A DNA stretch of 64,000 bases from Pseudomonas costantinii (GCF_001870435.1 NZ_MDDR01000018.1:1-64000), one strand, 5' to 3'; shown: positions 27,558 to 37,022, counted from the first letter of the stretch. The notes: generated by a model from the sequence alone, not told the origin. Numbers and translations are program-made.

Positions 27558-29999
27558 ATGATCTCCAGACCGCTCCCACACTGCCGCCGTCCCCTGAAGG
27601 CGTTGAGCCTGGCTGTTGCGCTTACGGCCTTGGCGCCGCTGCACAGCGCCGTGGCGGCGGACGCTGTGTCGACCAGCGCGGCGCGTAGCTACACCCTTGC
27701 GCCTGGTCCACTGGGTAATGTGCTGGCGCAGTTTGCGGCGCTGTCCGGCGTGCCGTTATCGTTTAATTCCACGCTGCTTAACGATCAGCAAAGTGCCGGA
27801 CTGCACGGCAACTTCACCGCGCAATCCGGGTTTATGCAGTTGCTGCAAGGCAGCGGCTACACCGTGCAAAGCACTGGTGCCAATGGTTACACCGTGGTGC
27901 CTCAGGCCAATGGTGATGCGCTGGAGCTGGGCGCGACGACGATCAGCGGCGAGGCGAGCGGGGCGCAGGCGGACACCTACGGCGGAGGCCAGGTGGCGCG
28001 TTCGGCCCGTTTGGGGGTGTTGGGCAATCGTTCGATCAATGATGTGCCGTTCAGCGTGGTCAGCTACACCGCCAAGACCATCGCCGACCAGCAGGCTCGT
28101 ACAGTGGGGGATGTGCTGCTCAACGATGCGTCGGTGCGCCAATCGTCCGGGTTCGGCAACTTCGCGCAGATGTTCATCATTCGTGGCCTGCCGTTGAATA
28201 CCGATGACATCGCCTTCAACGGGTTGTACGGCGTGCTGCCCCGGCAGATCATCACCACCGAGGCCCTGGAGCGCGTCGAATTGTTCAAAGGCCCCAACGC
28301 CTTCGTCAACGGTGTGTCTCCGGCCGGCACGGGGATTGGTGGCAGTGTCAACCTGGTGCCCAAGCGCGCCGAAGATGTGCCAACCCGCAGCGTGACGCTG
28401 GACTACGCCAGCGACGGCCAGACCGGCGGCCACCTCGACCTGGGCCAGCGCTTTGGCGAAGACAATCGCTTCGGCGCTCGGGTCAACCTGGCCAAGCACG
28501 GCGGCGACACCGCTATCGAGGATGAAAATAAAAGCTCACAGTTGATCGCCGTGGCCCTGGATTACCGTGGCGATCGCCTGCGCGTTTCCACCGACGTCGG
28601 CTACCAGAAAGAGCGCATCAACAACGGCCGCGCGGTGGTATACCCCAACGGTACCCAGGTGCCCAAGGCGCCGTCGGCCACGCACAACTATGCGCAGGAC
28701 TGGAGTTGGTCGGAGTTGGAAGACACCTACGGCATGTTCAATGCCGAATACGACCTTAATGAAATCTGGACGGCGTATGTGGGCGGCGGCGCCAAGCACA
28801 CGCGGGAGAATGGCCAATATTCGTCGCTGTATGTGGGCAACGACGGCAGCGGGCGGGTGGGCTTTTTGTATTCGCCCCATGATGAAGATAACAAGAGCGC
28901 CATGGCCGGGTTGAATGGGCATTTCAACACCGGGCCGGTGACCCATCAGATGAACTTCGGCTTGTCGGGCATTTGGGGTGAGCAGCGATCGGCGTTTGAA
29001 GCGATCCTGCAAGCCAACCGTGTGCCCGGCAACCTGTACAACCCGATCCAGGTGCCACGCCCGACCGTGACTTACTTCGGCAGTGATATTCACGACCCGC
29101 GCATCGTCGGCAAGAACCGCATCAAGAGTGCGGCGGTGTCCGATACACTGGGCTTTGTCGATGATCGTGTGCTGCTGACCCTGGGTGTGCGTCGCCAGAC
29201 CATCGAAGTGGATGCCTGGAACACTACCAGCGGCGCCCGCACAGCCAATTATGCCGAGTCGATTACCACGCCGGTGTATGGCCTGGTGGTCAAACCGTGG
29301 GAACACGTGTCGTTCTACGCTAACCGTATCGAAGGCCTGGCCCAGGGCCCGACGGCACCGTTGACCAACGTCACCAACCCCGGCGAAGTGTTTGCGCCCA
29401 GCCGCAGTAAACAGACCGAGGCGGGGGTCAAGCTGGACTGGGACAGTTATGGCGCCACCCTGGGCGTCTACCGCATCGAACAGCCAAACAGCTCCACCTC
29501 GCGGCTGCCCGGCAACACCCGCGACACCTTCAGCGTCGACGGCCAGCAAATCAACAAGGGCGTAGAACTCAACGTGTTCGGTGAGCCAATCGATGGCCTG
29601 CGTCTGCTGGCCGGTGCGACGTGGATGGACACCGAGTTGACGAAAACCTCCAATGGCCTCACCGATGGCAACCGCGCCGCTGGTGTACCGCGCTTCCAAT
29701 ACAACGTCGGTGCCGATTGGGACGTGCCGGGCATTCAGGGCGCGGCGCTCAACGCGCGCATGCTGCGTACCGGTGGCGAGTACGTCAACGCCGCCAACAC
29801 CCTGAATATCCCGGCCTGGACCCGCGTCGACCTCGGCGCCCGGTATGGCTTCAAGGCTGATGACAAGTACATCACTCTGCGCGCCAACCTCGAAAACGTG
29901 GCGAACAAGGCGTACTGGGCTTCGGCGTCGACGGCCAACAACTACCTGACCCAAGGCGAGCCGCGCACGCTCAAAGTCTCGGCGACGGTAGACTTCTAA
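27558..29999 (+). CDS. TonB-dependent siderophore receptor with N-terminal signalling (STN) domain
   Basis: An 813-residue outer-membrane transporter. The signal peptide ends around AVAAD (residue 36). An STN domain follows (YTLAPGPLGNVLAQFAALSG to GYTVVPQ, about residues 45-115). The plug contains FIIRGLPLNTDDIAFNGLYG and ERVELFKGPNAFVNG, and the barrel ends in KVSATVDF. I use the second ATG (27558), which has AGGA at 6 nt; the first ATG abuts the ribosome-binding site. It is the output and sensor of the FecI/FecR system. The siderophore is unknown. Confidence 0.93.
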   Translation: MISRPLPHCRRPLKALSLAVALTALAPLHSAVAADAVSTSAARSYTLAPGPLGNVLAQFAALSGVPLSFNSTLLNDQQSAGLHGNFTAQSGFMQLLQGSGYTVQSTGANGYTVVPQANGDALELGATTISGEASGAQADTYGGGQVARSARLGVLGNRSINDVPFSVVSYTAKTIADQQARTVGDVLLNDASVRQSSGFGNFAQMFIIRGLPLNTDDIAFNGLYGVLPRQIITTEALERVELFKGPNAFVNGVSPAGTGIGGSVNLVPKRAEDVPTRSVTLDYASDGQTGGHLDLGQRFGEDNRFGARVNLAKHGGDTAIEDENKSSQLIAVALDYRGDRLRVSTDVGYQKERINNGRAVVYPNGTQVPKAPSATHNYAQDWSWSELEDTYGMFNAEYDLNEIWTAYVGGGAKHTRENGQYSSLYVGNDGSGRVGFLYSPHDEDNKSAMAGLNGHFNTGPVTHQMNFGLSGIWGEQRSAFEAILQANRVPGNLYNPIQVPRPTVTYFGSDIHDPRIVGKNRIKSAAVSDTLGFVDDRVLLTLGVRRQTIEVDAWNTTSGARTANYAESITTPVYGLVVKPWEHVSFYANRIEGLAQGPTAPLTNVTNPGEVFAPSRSKQTEAGVKLDWDSYGATLGVYRIEQPNSSTSRLPGNTRDTFSVDGQQINKGVELNVFGEPIDGLRLLAGATWMDTELTKTSNGLTDGNRAAGVPRFQYNVGADWDVPGIQGAALNARMLRTGGEYVNAANTLNIPAWTRVDLGARYGFKADDKYITLRANLENVANKAYWASASTANNYLTQGEPRTLKVSATVDF

Positions 30000-30016
30000 G
30001 CGGTAAAGGTTGTCCA

Positions 30017-30046
30017 CTGTAGGCGCGAGCTTGATCGCGCCTACAG
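30017..30046. repeat. Palindromic repeat/stem-loop after the TonB receptor gene
   Basis: Perfect 12-bp arms, CTGTAGGCGCGA and TCGCGCCTACAG, with a 6-nt loop lie between the receptor gene and the DUF924 gene. It resembles a short dispersed pseudomonad hairpin repeat and may terminate receptor transcription; there is no T-run. Confidence 0.7.
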
Positions 30047-30064
30047 CACGAGGAGACCCCCACT

Positions 30065-30613
30065 TTGAGCACGTCTGAACACACGCCACACACCGTCATC
30101 GACTTCTGGACAGCGGCCGGTCCCAAGCGCTGGTTTGCCAAGGACGACGCGTTTGATGCGATTTTTCGCGACACCTTCCACACGGCCCATCTGCAAGCGG
30201 CCAGGCGCGAGTTGGAAGGCTGGTTGGATTCGGCGCAGGGCGCGTTGGCCTTACTGATCCTGCTGGACCAGTACCCGCGCAATGCCTTTCGCGGCACGGC
30301 GCATATGTTTGCCACCGACCCGTTGGCGCGTTTGTATGCGCACCGGATGGTCGATGCCGGGCTGGACCAGTTGATTGAGCCCCAGTTGCGCGCGTTCTGT
30401 TATTTGCCGTTTGAACATTCGGAGGAGCCGACGGATCAGCAGCGCTCGCTGGCCCTTAATCAGCACCTGGATGCCAACACCTACCACTGGGCCAAGGAGC
30501 ACGCGGATATCATCGAACGGTTCGGGCGCTTTCCCCATCGCAACGAGGTGTTGGCCAGGCCAACCACCGAGCACGAGCGCGAGTTCCTCAAGGCCGGTGG
30601 CTTCTCAGGTTAA
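30065..30613 (+). CDS. DUF924 family protein
   Basis: A 182-residue soluble, helical protein of the DUF924 family. It shows VIDFWTAAGPKRWFAKDDAFD at the start, LALLILLDQYPRNAFRGTAHMFATD near residue 60, and FGRFPHRNEVLAR near the end, all signature segments. The function is unknown. The TTG start at 30065 has GAGGAG about 10 nt upstream. Its stop codon overlaps that of the convergent hydrolase gene. Confidence 0.87.
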   Translation: MSTSEHTPHTVIDFWTAAGPKRWFAKDDAFDAIFRDTFHTAHLQAARRELEGWLDSAQGALALLILLDQYPRNAFRGTAHMFATDPLARLYAHRMVDAGLDQLIEPQLRAFCYLPFEHSEEPTDQQRSLALNQHLDANTYHWAKEHADIIERFGRFPHRNEVLARPTTEHEREFLKAGGFSG

Positions 30614-32049
30614 GTGTCGGCTTGTGCCAGGGGCTCTTTGGCGCCTGCCGGGCGAAAGCGCCGCAGCCCCTTGAGGTCGACCGCCCAGCGCAATGCTTCG
30701 GTGGCCGAGGGGCGCGGGCCTTGGGTGATTGCGTTGTCATCTCTGGTCAATGTGCCGAGATAACCCTGGGCACCGCCGCGCTCGCTCCAGTAGTGGATGT
30801 GGCTGAACCAGGACCGTGCAAGCCAGCCTTTCCACTTGGCCACGCTTACCGGCAAATCCAACACGCCTGCGCCCATCACCGGCTTGACCGGGCCGCCGAC
30901 GATATCGCCAAACAGGCCGAAAGGGGCAGGGAAGTAGAGGTTGGTCCAGCGCGTGACGGCAAACGCCGCGGCGTGGTGCAGGTATTGTGGGGTGAAGGGT
31001 TTTTGCCCGAGCATCACCGGCTGGCGGGCGTTGTAGCCATAGCCCTTGGTGTCTTCGGTGGGCGGGCAGGCCGGGGCTTCGCGGCGTTCCATGCGCTGCT
31101 TGAAGTCACTGACACTGCGGCCCAGCAATAGACTGGCGTGGGCCATCGGGCTGCCGACGGTGACCAGGTCGGTGATGCGCCATGGGTTACCCAGGCCGCG
31201 TTGTTCGATAAACGCCTCGGCTTGCAGCTCGCGAAACTTCAAGGTGCTGCTCAGGCTGCCGTCGAGGGCGGCGCCGGCTTTGCGCAGGGTTTCGTTGATG
31301 ACCGGTTGCAGCGGTTCGTGATTGGCGTATCGCGCAGCCAGCTCCAGGTTGCTGGGGTTGACCTTGGTCAACTGGTCGTGATGTTCATGCCACAGGTAGC
31401 CGACGATATCGTAGGCAATTACGCTGCCCAGGCTATGGCCGACAACGATGATGCGGTCATAGTCACCTTTGTTGTGCAGCGCGCGCAGCAGTGCCACGCC
31501 ATCGGCACGAATCTGTTCACGTACCACCACATTCTGCGGGTTGGGACTGAGGTAACGGGCCGCGTCGCCGAGGTAGGACAGGGCGGAATAGCGCAACCCC
31601 AAGCCGATGGCGCCGAGCAGCAGCGGGACCAGCGCGAAGGGGTTGCTGTTGTGATCGAATTTGCCCCAGGCCGTGGCGAGGGTGCCAGTGGCGAGCAGCA
31701 GCAGGAGCACGATCACTGTCCAGCGTGTGGTGCGCCAGATCGGCACGATGGCGTCAGGAATATCGCGGCGCGGGCGCTTGAAGATATCCCACAGCCAACC
31801 CAGCAGATGGCCCACCTTGGTGCCCTGCATCTTGTGGGCCCAGTAGTACTCGTAGAAATCCGTGGTGTTGCGCCCTGAGGACTTCAGCACGCGAAGGTCA
31901 AAATTGCGCGACAGTCGGTCCGGCTTGCTCCAGTAGAACGGCGTGCCGTCGGGCGTGTCTGCCGGGATCATCGCTTCCACGAAGCCATGCAGGGTATCCA
32001 TTGGGCGCTGTTCGCCGATGCCGTGGATGACGACGACTGCTTGTTTCAT
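30610..32049 (-). CDS. Membrane-associated alpha/beta hydrolase-like protein
   Basis: A 479-residue protein. An N-terminal AVVVIHGIGEQRPMDTL strand-turn resembles lipase/hydrolase oxyanion regions. Two hydrophobic segments lie around residues 125-170 (VIVLLLLLATGTLATAW and a following helix). The nucleophile motif IIVVGHSLGSVIAYD is near residue 220. I start at the ATG at 32049, immediately before KQAVVVIHG. Substrate unknown; serine esterase or lipase activity is the likely class. Confidence 0.8.
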   Translation of the reverse strand: MKQAVVVIHGIGEQRPMDTLHGFVEAMIPADTPDGTPFYWSKPDRLSRNFDLRVLKSSGRNTTDFYEYYWAHKMQGTKVGHLLGWLWDIFKRPRRDIPDAIVPIWRTTRWTVIVLLLLLATGTLATAWGKFDHNSNPFALVPLLLGAIGLGLRYSALSYLGDAARYLSPNPQNVVVREQIRADGVALLRALHNKGDYDRIIVVGHSLGSVIAYDIVGYLWHEHHDQLTKVNPSNLELAARYANHEPLQPVINETLRKAGAALDGSLSSTLKFRELQAEAFIEQRGLGNPWRITDLVTVGSPMAHASLLLGRSVSDFKQRMERREAPACPPTEDTKGYGYNARQPVMLGQKPFTPQYLHHAAAFAVTRWTNLYFPAPFGLFGDIVGGPVKPVMGAGVLDLPVSVAKWKGWLARSWFSHIHYWSERGGAQGYLGTLTRDDNAITQGPRPSATEALRWAVDLKGLRRFRPAGAKEPLAQADT

Positions 32050-32223
32050 GAACGGATCATTCCTTGACGGCCGATAAGGGCAGGGCGATTTCGCAGAGTA
32101 GCTAATCGATAGCATTTTGCCATTGCTGTTGGCATTCCCGCCAGGAATGCCCCCATAAAAACCGCGCATTGTCTTTATGGCCGCACATCTCGTAGGTTGG
32201 GCTTTCACTCAAGGAGACCCACC

Positions 32224-32856
32224 ATGAACCCACCTGCGTTACGCCTCTATGTTGATGCCCAGTTCACCAGCCCCTACGCGATGTCGGTGTTCGTGACCCT
32301 GCTGGAAAAAGGCCTGGCGTTCGAGACCGTCGCCCTGGACCTGGACGCCGCGCAAAACAGGGCTGCGGACTATGCCCAACTGTCGCTGACGCAACGGGTG
32401 CCGACTCTGGTAGAAGGCGACTTTGCCCTGTCGGAATCCTCCGCGATCAGCGAATACCTGGAGCAGGTTTACCCTGAAACGGCGGTGTACCCGGCCGACC
32501 CAAAACAGCGGGCGAGGGCACGGCAGGTTCAGGCATGGCTGCGCAGCGATTTGCTGCCGATTCGCCAGGAGCGCTCGACGCTGGTGGTGTTTTACGGTGA
32601 AAAAATGCCGCCGTTGTCGCCGGTTGCCGAAGCGGCCGCGCACAATTTGATCCGCGCGGCGCAGGCGCTGTTGGTGGGCAATCCGGCGTACCTGTTCGGC
32701 GAGTGGTCGATTGCCGACGTGGACCTGGCGGTGATGCTCAATCGCTTGATTCTGAACGGTGACAGCGTGCCGGCTGAGTTGGTGGATTACGCCCGGCGCC
32801 AGTGGCTGCGGCCGTCGGTCCAAGCATGGGTCAACCTGCAACGCCCCGCGCTGTAA
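32224..32856 (+). CDS. Glutathione S-transferase family protein (YfcF-like)
   Basis: A 210-residue protein with a thioredoxin-fold N-terminus (LRLYVDAQFTSPYAMSVFVTLLEKG), the cis-proline TQRVPTL and glutathione-contact SESSAISEYLEQVY around residues 55-80, then an all-helical C-terminal domain containing WSIADVDLAVML. It is probably a cytoplasmic glutathione transferase or peroxidase. The ATG at 32224 has AAGGAG upstream. Confidence 0.88.
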   Translation: MNPPALRLYVDAQFTSPYAMSVFVTLLEKGLAFETVALDLDAAQNRAADYAQLSLTQRVPTLVEGDFALSESSAISEYLEQVYPETAVYPADPKQRARARQVQAWLRSDLLPIRQERSTLVVFYGEKMPPLSPVAEAAAHNLIRAAQALLVGNPAYLFGEWSIADVDLAVMLNRLILNGDSVPAELVDYARRQWLRPSVQAWVNLQRPAL

Positions 32857-32879
32857 CCCGACCATTCATCCTCCGCGAG

Positions 32880-32942
32880 GGGTGACGCCCTTGACAGGTG
32901 TCACCCAGCGGGCAAATACTCTCGCCATATTCATATATATGA
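32880..32942 (+). promoter_or_regulatory. Promoter and operator-like palindromes upstream of the GntR gene
   Basis: TTGACA (32891-32896) and AATACT (32915-32920) form a sigma-70-like promoter with an 18-nt spacer. The -35 hexamer lies between inverted arms GGGTGAC (32880-32886) and GTCACCC (32900-32906). A perfect palindrome TCATATATATGA (32931-32942) lies just downstream of the -10. Both are plausible GntR operators; which one is used cannot be told from sequence. Confidence 0.5.
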
Positions 32943-32967
32943 CTAAATAACAAAGTGAATGTGGCCC

Positions 32968-33699
32968 ATGAATACGCTGTCCAGTGATGCCCGCCTGCCG
33001 CTTTATCAACGTCTGCGCGACCAATTGGTTGACCAGATCGCCAATAATCGCTGGCGCCCCGGTGAAGCCATTCCCACCGAAGCGGTGTTGTCCGCCGAGT
33101 ACGAGCTGTCCACCGGCACCGTGCGCAAGGCGGTGGATGCGCTGGTGAGCGAGGGCATCCTTGAGCGTCAGCAGGGCCGCGGCACGTTTGTGCGTCGCCC
33201 ACAATTCCAATCCTCCCTGTTTCGTTTTTTCCGCTTTCAAGGCCCCTCCGGCGAACGCCAGGTGCCGGAGAGCCGGATCCTGTCCGTTGAATCCCTAGCC
33301 GCGCCGTCGGCAGTCAGCGAGGCACTCGGCCTTACGCCTGAGGCCCAGGTGATTCGCATCGTGCGTACCCGTTTGCTGGACGTGCAGCCGCTGCTGGCTG
33401 AAGAAATCTGGCTGCCACGCGCGCGCTTCCAGGCCTTGCTCGACGTCGACCTGGCGCAACAGGGGCCGTTGCTCTACCCGATCTATGAAAGCGTTTGCGG
33501 GCAAGTGGTGGCCTCGGCCGAGGAAACCCTGACCGCCGAAGCGGTCAACGAGGTTTACGCGCGCCTGCTGCAGGTGCCGGTCAACAGCCCGGTGGTGGTG
33601 ATCGAGCGGCTGGCCCGGGATTACGCCGGGCAACCGCTGGAATGGCGACGCTCGCGCGGGCACGCCGAACACTTCCGCTACCGCGTGGATATTCGCTGA
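32968..33699 (+). CDS. GntR family regulator (HutC subgroup)
   Basis: A regulator of 243 residues. The winged helix-turn-helix is at the N-terminus (PLYQRLRDQLVDQIANNRWRPGEAIPTE, STGTVRKAVDALVSEGILERQQGRGTFV). The UTRA ligand domain follows, with a conserved LLAEEIWLPRARF near residue 135. An ATG at 32959 is also in frame. It precedes the MFS transporter and amidohydrolase genes and probably controls them. Confidence 0.9.
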   Translation: MNTLSSDARLPLYQRLRDQLVDQIANNRWRPGEAIPTEAVLSAEYELSTGTVRKAVDALVSEGILERQQGRGTFVRRPQFQSSLFRFFRFQGPSGERQVPESRILSVESLAAPSAVSEALGLTPEAQVIRIVRTRLLDVQPLLAEEIWLPRARFQALLDVDLAQQGPLLYPIYESVCGQVVASAEETLTAEAVNEVYARLLQVPVNSPVVVIERLARDYAGQPLEWRRSRGHAEHFRYRVDIR

Positions 33700-33704
33700 A
33701 GTCA

Positions 33705-33726
33705 GGGGCCAGACGCTTCTGGCCCC
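33705..33726 (+). terminator. Stem-loop between GntR and MFS genes
   Basis: Perfect 9-bp arms GGGGCCAGA and TCTGGCCCC with a CGCT loop lie 5 nt after the GntR stop. There is no T-run, so it may be a pause or processing site rather than a strong terminator. Confidence 0.5.
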
Positions 33727-33813
33727 ACCCCCTTGATGTTTGCCACCACTGGCCCCGTTACGGCGCGGTTCGCGCTCGGCCGCCTTGCGTTTGACCTATA
33801 AGGATAAGAAATC

Positions 33814-35094
33814 ATGTTCAGTTGGTATCGCCAAGTCACTCCTCGGGAGCGCAAAACGTTCTGGGCCTGCTTCGGCGGATGGTCCCTCGACGCACTGGAA
33901 GTGCAGATGTTCGGCCTGGCGATCCCGGCGCTGATTGCCGCGTTTGCCTTGACCAAGGGCGATGCAGGGCTGATCAGCGGCGTCACGCTGGTCACCTCGG
34001 CCATCGGCGGCTGGGTCGGCGGCACGCTCTCCGACCGTTACGGCCGCGTGCGCACCTTGCAGTGGATGATCCTGTGGTTTTCGTTCTTCACCTTCTTGTC
34101 GGCGTTTGTCACCGGCTTCAACCAGTTGCTGATCGTCAAGGCGCTGCAAGGTTTCGGCATCGGCGGTGAGTGGGCGGCGGGCGCGGTGTTGATGGCCGAG
34201 ACCATCAACCCCAAGTATCGCGGCAAAGTCATGGGCACCGTGCAAAGCGCCTGGGCCGTGGGCTGGGGCGTGGCGGTCGGGGTGTTTGCGCTGATCTATT
34301 CGCTGGTGCCCCAGGACATGGCCTGGCGGGTGATGTTTGTGGTGGGCCTGCTGCCGTCGTTCCTGATCATTTGGGTGCGGCGTAACGTCGAGGAGCCCGA
34401 CAGCTTCCAGCGCCTGCAAAAAGAACAGGCGATCCCGCAGAGTTTCTTCAAGTCCCTGGCGGGGATCTTCCGCCCGGAGTTGATCCGCGTCACGTTGTTC
34501 GGCGGCCTGCTGGGCCTGGGCGCCCACGGCGGTTACCACGCGGTGATGACCTGGCTGCCGACCTTTCTCAAGACTGAGCGCAACCTCTCGGTGCTCAACT
34601 CCGGTGGCTACCTGGCGGTGATCATCTTCGCCTTCTGGTGCGGCTGCGTGGTCAGCGGGTTTCTGATTGACCGTATTGGCCGGCGCAAAAATATCGTGCT
34701 GTTTGCGCTGTGCTGCGTGGTCACCGTGCAGGCTTATGTGTTCCTGCCGTTGAGCAATACCCAGATGCTGTTTCTCGGTTTTCCGCTGGGCTTCTTTGCC
34801 GCCGGTATTCCGGCCAGTCTGGGGGCGCTGTTCAACGAGCTGTACCCTGCGGATGTGCGGGGCGCCGGGGTGGGCTTTTGCTACAACTTCGGGCGTGTAC
34901 TGTCGGCGGTGTTCCCGTTTCTGGTAGGGCACATGAGTGACTCCATGTCCTTGGGCTCGGCCATCGGTATTGATGCCGGAATTGCCTACGGTGTCGCGGT
35001 AATCGCTGCACTGTGCCTGCCGGAAACCCGTGGCCGCACCCTCGAAGCTGCGCCTGCGGACAGTGAGCCGGTCGGCCAACGCGCCCAGGCTTGA
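33814..35094 (+). CDS. MFS transporter (aromatic/organic acid:proton symporter type)
   Basis: A 426-residue permease with twelve hydrophobic segments. It shows GGTLSDRYGRVRTL after helix 2 and GFLIDRIGRRKN after helix 8, the duplicated MFS loop motifs, and GFGIGGEWAAGAVLMAE in helix 4, typical of the acid symporter group. AAGGA precedes the ATG. It sits between a GntR regulator and an amidohydrolase and probably imports that enzyme's substrate. Confidence 0.9.
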   Translation: MFSWYRQVTPRERKTFWACFGGWSLDALEVQMFGLAIPALIAAFALTKGDAGLISGVTLVTSAIGGWVGGTLSDRYGRVRTLQWMILWFSFFTFLSAFVTGFNQLLIVKALQGFGIGGEWAAGAVLMAETINPKYRGKVMGTVQSAWAVGWGVAVGVFALIYSLVPQDMAWRVMFVVGLLPSFLIIWVRRNVEEPDSFQRLQKEQAIPQSFFKSLAGIFRPELIRVTLFGGLLGLGAHGGYHAVMTWLPTFLKTERNLSVLNSGGYLAVIIFAFWCGCVVSGFLIDRIGRRKNIVLFALCCVVTVQAYVFLPLSNTQMLFLGFPLGFFAAGIPASLGALFNELYPADVRGAGVGFCYNFGRVLSAVFPFLVGHMSDSMSLGSAIGIDAGIAYGVAVIAALCLPETRGRTLEAAPADSEPVGQRAQA

Positions 35095-35121
35095 ACCCCT
35101 TTATTTGTGAAAGACGAAACC

Positions 35122-35961
35122 ATGCTTGATAACCGCACCACGCCCATCACCGGCATCGACGCCCATGCCCATGTATTCAGCCAAGCGCTGGCACTTGCCG
35201 GCGAGCGCCGCTATACCCCCGGCTACGACGCCACGCTGGCGGATTACCTCAAGCACTTGCACGCCAACGGGTTGAGCCATGGCGTGTTGGTGCAGCCGAG
35301 CTTTTTGGGGGCTGACAACAGCTATCTATTGGCCGCCTTGACGCAGGCGCCTACGCAACTGCGCGGTGTGGTGGTGGTTGAGCGTGATGTGAGTGTTGAT
35401 CGCTTGCAGGCCATGGCCCGGCTTGGTGTGGTGGGAGTGCGGTTGAACCTGGTCGGCCAGCCGCTGCCGGATTTTGCCGAGCACGGCTGGAGAGTGTTTT
35501 TCCAACGGATTGCCGAACTGGGCTGGCATGTGGAATTGCATCGCGAGGTGCAAGACCTGCCACACCTGGTGCGTCAGATGATGCCGTTCGGGGTCAAGTT
35601 GGTGATTGATCACTTCGGGCGCCCTGATGCGCGACAGGGCGTTGAGCAGCCCGCGTTTGTCGAGTTGCTGGAGTTGGGGGCAAGTGGGCTGGTTTGGCTG
35701 AAGGTCTCCGGCATCTACCGATTGGCCGGCACCCCGTCGCAGAACCTTGCGTTCGCGCGTGAGGTCATGCCCTTGCTGGAACAGAGCTTCGGCCTGCACC
35801 GCCTGGTGTGGGGCAGTGACTGGCCGCATACGCAGCATGAGGGGCATATCGACTATGCCAGCGTGGTGGAGCAGCGTCAGGCGCTGGGTTGGTCGCCGAA
35901 GGTTGCGCGGGCGCTGTTGATCGACACCCCCAGTCAGTTATTCGGCTTCCAGCACCTGTAG
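35122..35961 (+). CDS. Amidohydrolase family protein (2-pyrone-4,6-dicarboxylate lactonase-like)
   Basis: A 279-residue TIM-barrel hydrolase. It opens with GIDAHAHVFSQ (metal-binding HxH), has GVRLNLVG and WHVELHREVQD mid-barrel, VIDHFGRPD, and ends with VWGSDWPHTQHEG (catalytic aspartate). These are features of the LigI/lactonase branch of the amidohydrolases. It follows the MFS gene by 27 nt. The exact lactone or amide is unknown. Its last 24 nt overlap the convergent small gene. Confidence 0.85.
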   Translation: MLDNRTTPITGIDAHAHVFSQALALAGERRYTPGYDATLADYLKHLHANGLSHGVLVQPSFLGADNSYLLAALTQAPTQLRGVVVVERDVSVDRLQAMARLGVVGVRLNLVGQPLPDFAEHGWRVFFQRIAELGWHVELHREVQDLPHLVRQMMPFGVKLVIDHFGRPDARQGVEQPAFVELLELGASGLVWLKVSGIYRLAGTPSQNLAFAREVMPLLEQSFGLHRLVWGSDWPHTQHEGHIDYASVVEQRQALGWSPKVARALLIDTPSQLFGFQHL

Positions 35962-36201
35962 CCATTCTTGGCCCACGCGCCGGTCCAGGTCCTCCCAATC
36001 GGCCATGCCCAGCACCCGTGTGGTGTTCAAACCGCGCAGGTAACCGCGCAGTTGCTGGGCGCTGGCGTAGCGCTGATCCGCGTCGGCCGCCTCATCCTGC
36101 AGCACGTTCTCATAGTCGACCAGGTAATCGGCGACCCGCTCGCGAAACTCCGGCAATACGGCTTCGCGGATGCGATCGAAGGTTTTCTGGTGGGGTCTCA
36201 T
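35938..36201 (-). CDS. Small hypothetical protein
   Basis: I do not recognise this 87-residue protein. It is charged and helical (RIREAVLPEFRERVADYLVDYENVLQ), has no signal or membrane segment, and ends in WEDLDRRVGQEWLQVLEAE. AAGGA lies 7 nt before the ATG, which supports it as a real gene. Its 3' end overlaps the amidohydrolase gene. Confidence 0.65.
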   Translation of the reverse strand: MRPHQKTFDRIREAVLPEFRERVADYLVDYENVLQDEAADADQRYASAQQLRGYLRGLNTTRVLGMADWEDLDRRVGQEWLQVLEAE

Positions 36202-36344
36202 GGCGTGGTCCTTGTAGGTTTTATGGGGTTTGGATGCCTGACACTATCGGTTCAAATGATAGTCACCATCAAGGATCACACGTTCTGTTTTTTCAGGAAA
36301 AGTGGAAAATAGCCCCATCGAGACGCGGCTCAAGGAAATGCGCG

Positions 36345-36989
36345 ATGAGGACGATTATCCAGTTTGGTTTAATGATGCTGATGCTCGGCACAGCAGTGCT
36401 GACGAACCCGGCAATTGCCGATGAACTGCGTACAGGCCATTTGCTGCCACTCGTGGGTAGCGTAGACTCCCTGCAGCACGCGCAGTCGGTGGGTGTGTTG
36501 TACAGCGATAACACCCGCGACAACCTCAGCTACCTTGAACGCTACCACGCCATGGCCTTGAACGGCGCCAAGGATGCCCTTGATGGACGCATCCGCGAAG
36601 CGTTCGTCAACAGCTCCGATCCGGAACTGGCCATCGATTGGTTAATGAACTCGTTGCAGGGCACTTTTCGCATAGTAACGGTCTATAGCAGCCTGGATGA
36701 GTTGGTGCAGGCTCACCCCGATGTGGTGGTGGTGCTCGATACCCATAACCAATTGCTGACTCAGCGTAACGACTGGGTCGAGGCGAGTTTTACCGCGCGG
36801 TTCTATGACGCGAACCTGCAATACATCACGAAGGCCGAAGGCTCGGTGCACAAGCAGGTGTCGTCGGTGTGGGTGCATGACAAGGCGGCTCCCGAGATTG
36901 CCGCACAGATTGAACAGCAGCGTGATGTACAGCTCGATGCCTTGAAGCAGTTTGATGCGTCGCTCAAGGCGTTAGTCCGAGCGAGTTGA
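36345..36989 (+). CDS. Hypothetical exported protein
   Basis: An unrecognised 214-residue protein with a signal peptide (MRTIIQFGLMMLMLGTAVL, cleavage near AIA-DE at residue 26). The mature part has mixed helices and strands, with TVYSSLDELVQAHPDVVVVLDTHNQ in the middle and a C-terminal helical tail. AAGGAA lies 6 nt before the ATG. A small lipoprotein gene follows 33 nt downstream, so the two may form an operon acting in the envelope. Confidence 0.7.
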   Translation: MRTIIQFGLMMLMLGTAVLTNPAIADELRTGHLLPLVGSVDSLQHAQSVGVLYSDNTRDNLSYLERYHAMALNGAKDALDGRIREAFVNSSDPELAIDWLMNSLQGTFRIVTVYSSLDELVQAHPDVVVVLDTHNQLLTQRNDWVEASFTARFYDANLQYITKAEGSVHKQVSSVWVHDKAAPEIAAQIEQQRDVQLDALKQFDASLKALVRAS

Positions 36990-37022
36990 TGTGACTTTTT
37001 CTTTTTATATTCAGGATTTTCT

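Noticed and set aside
28536..30089. Minus-strand frame of 517 codons opposite the TonB receptor
   Set aside because: The receptor on the plus strand has full family motifs; the antisense frame has none and no ribosome-binding site.
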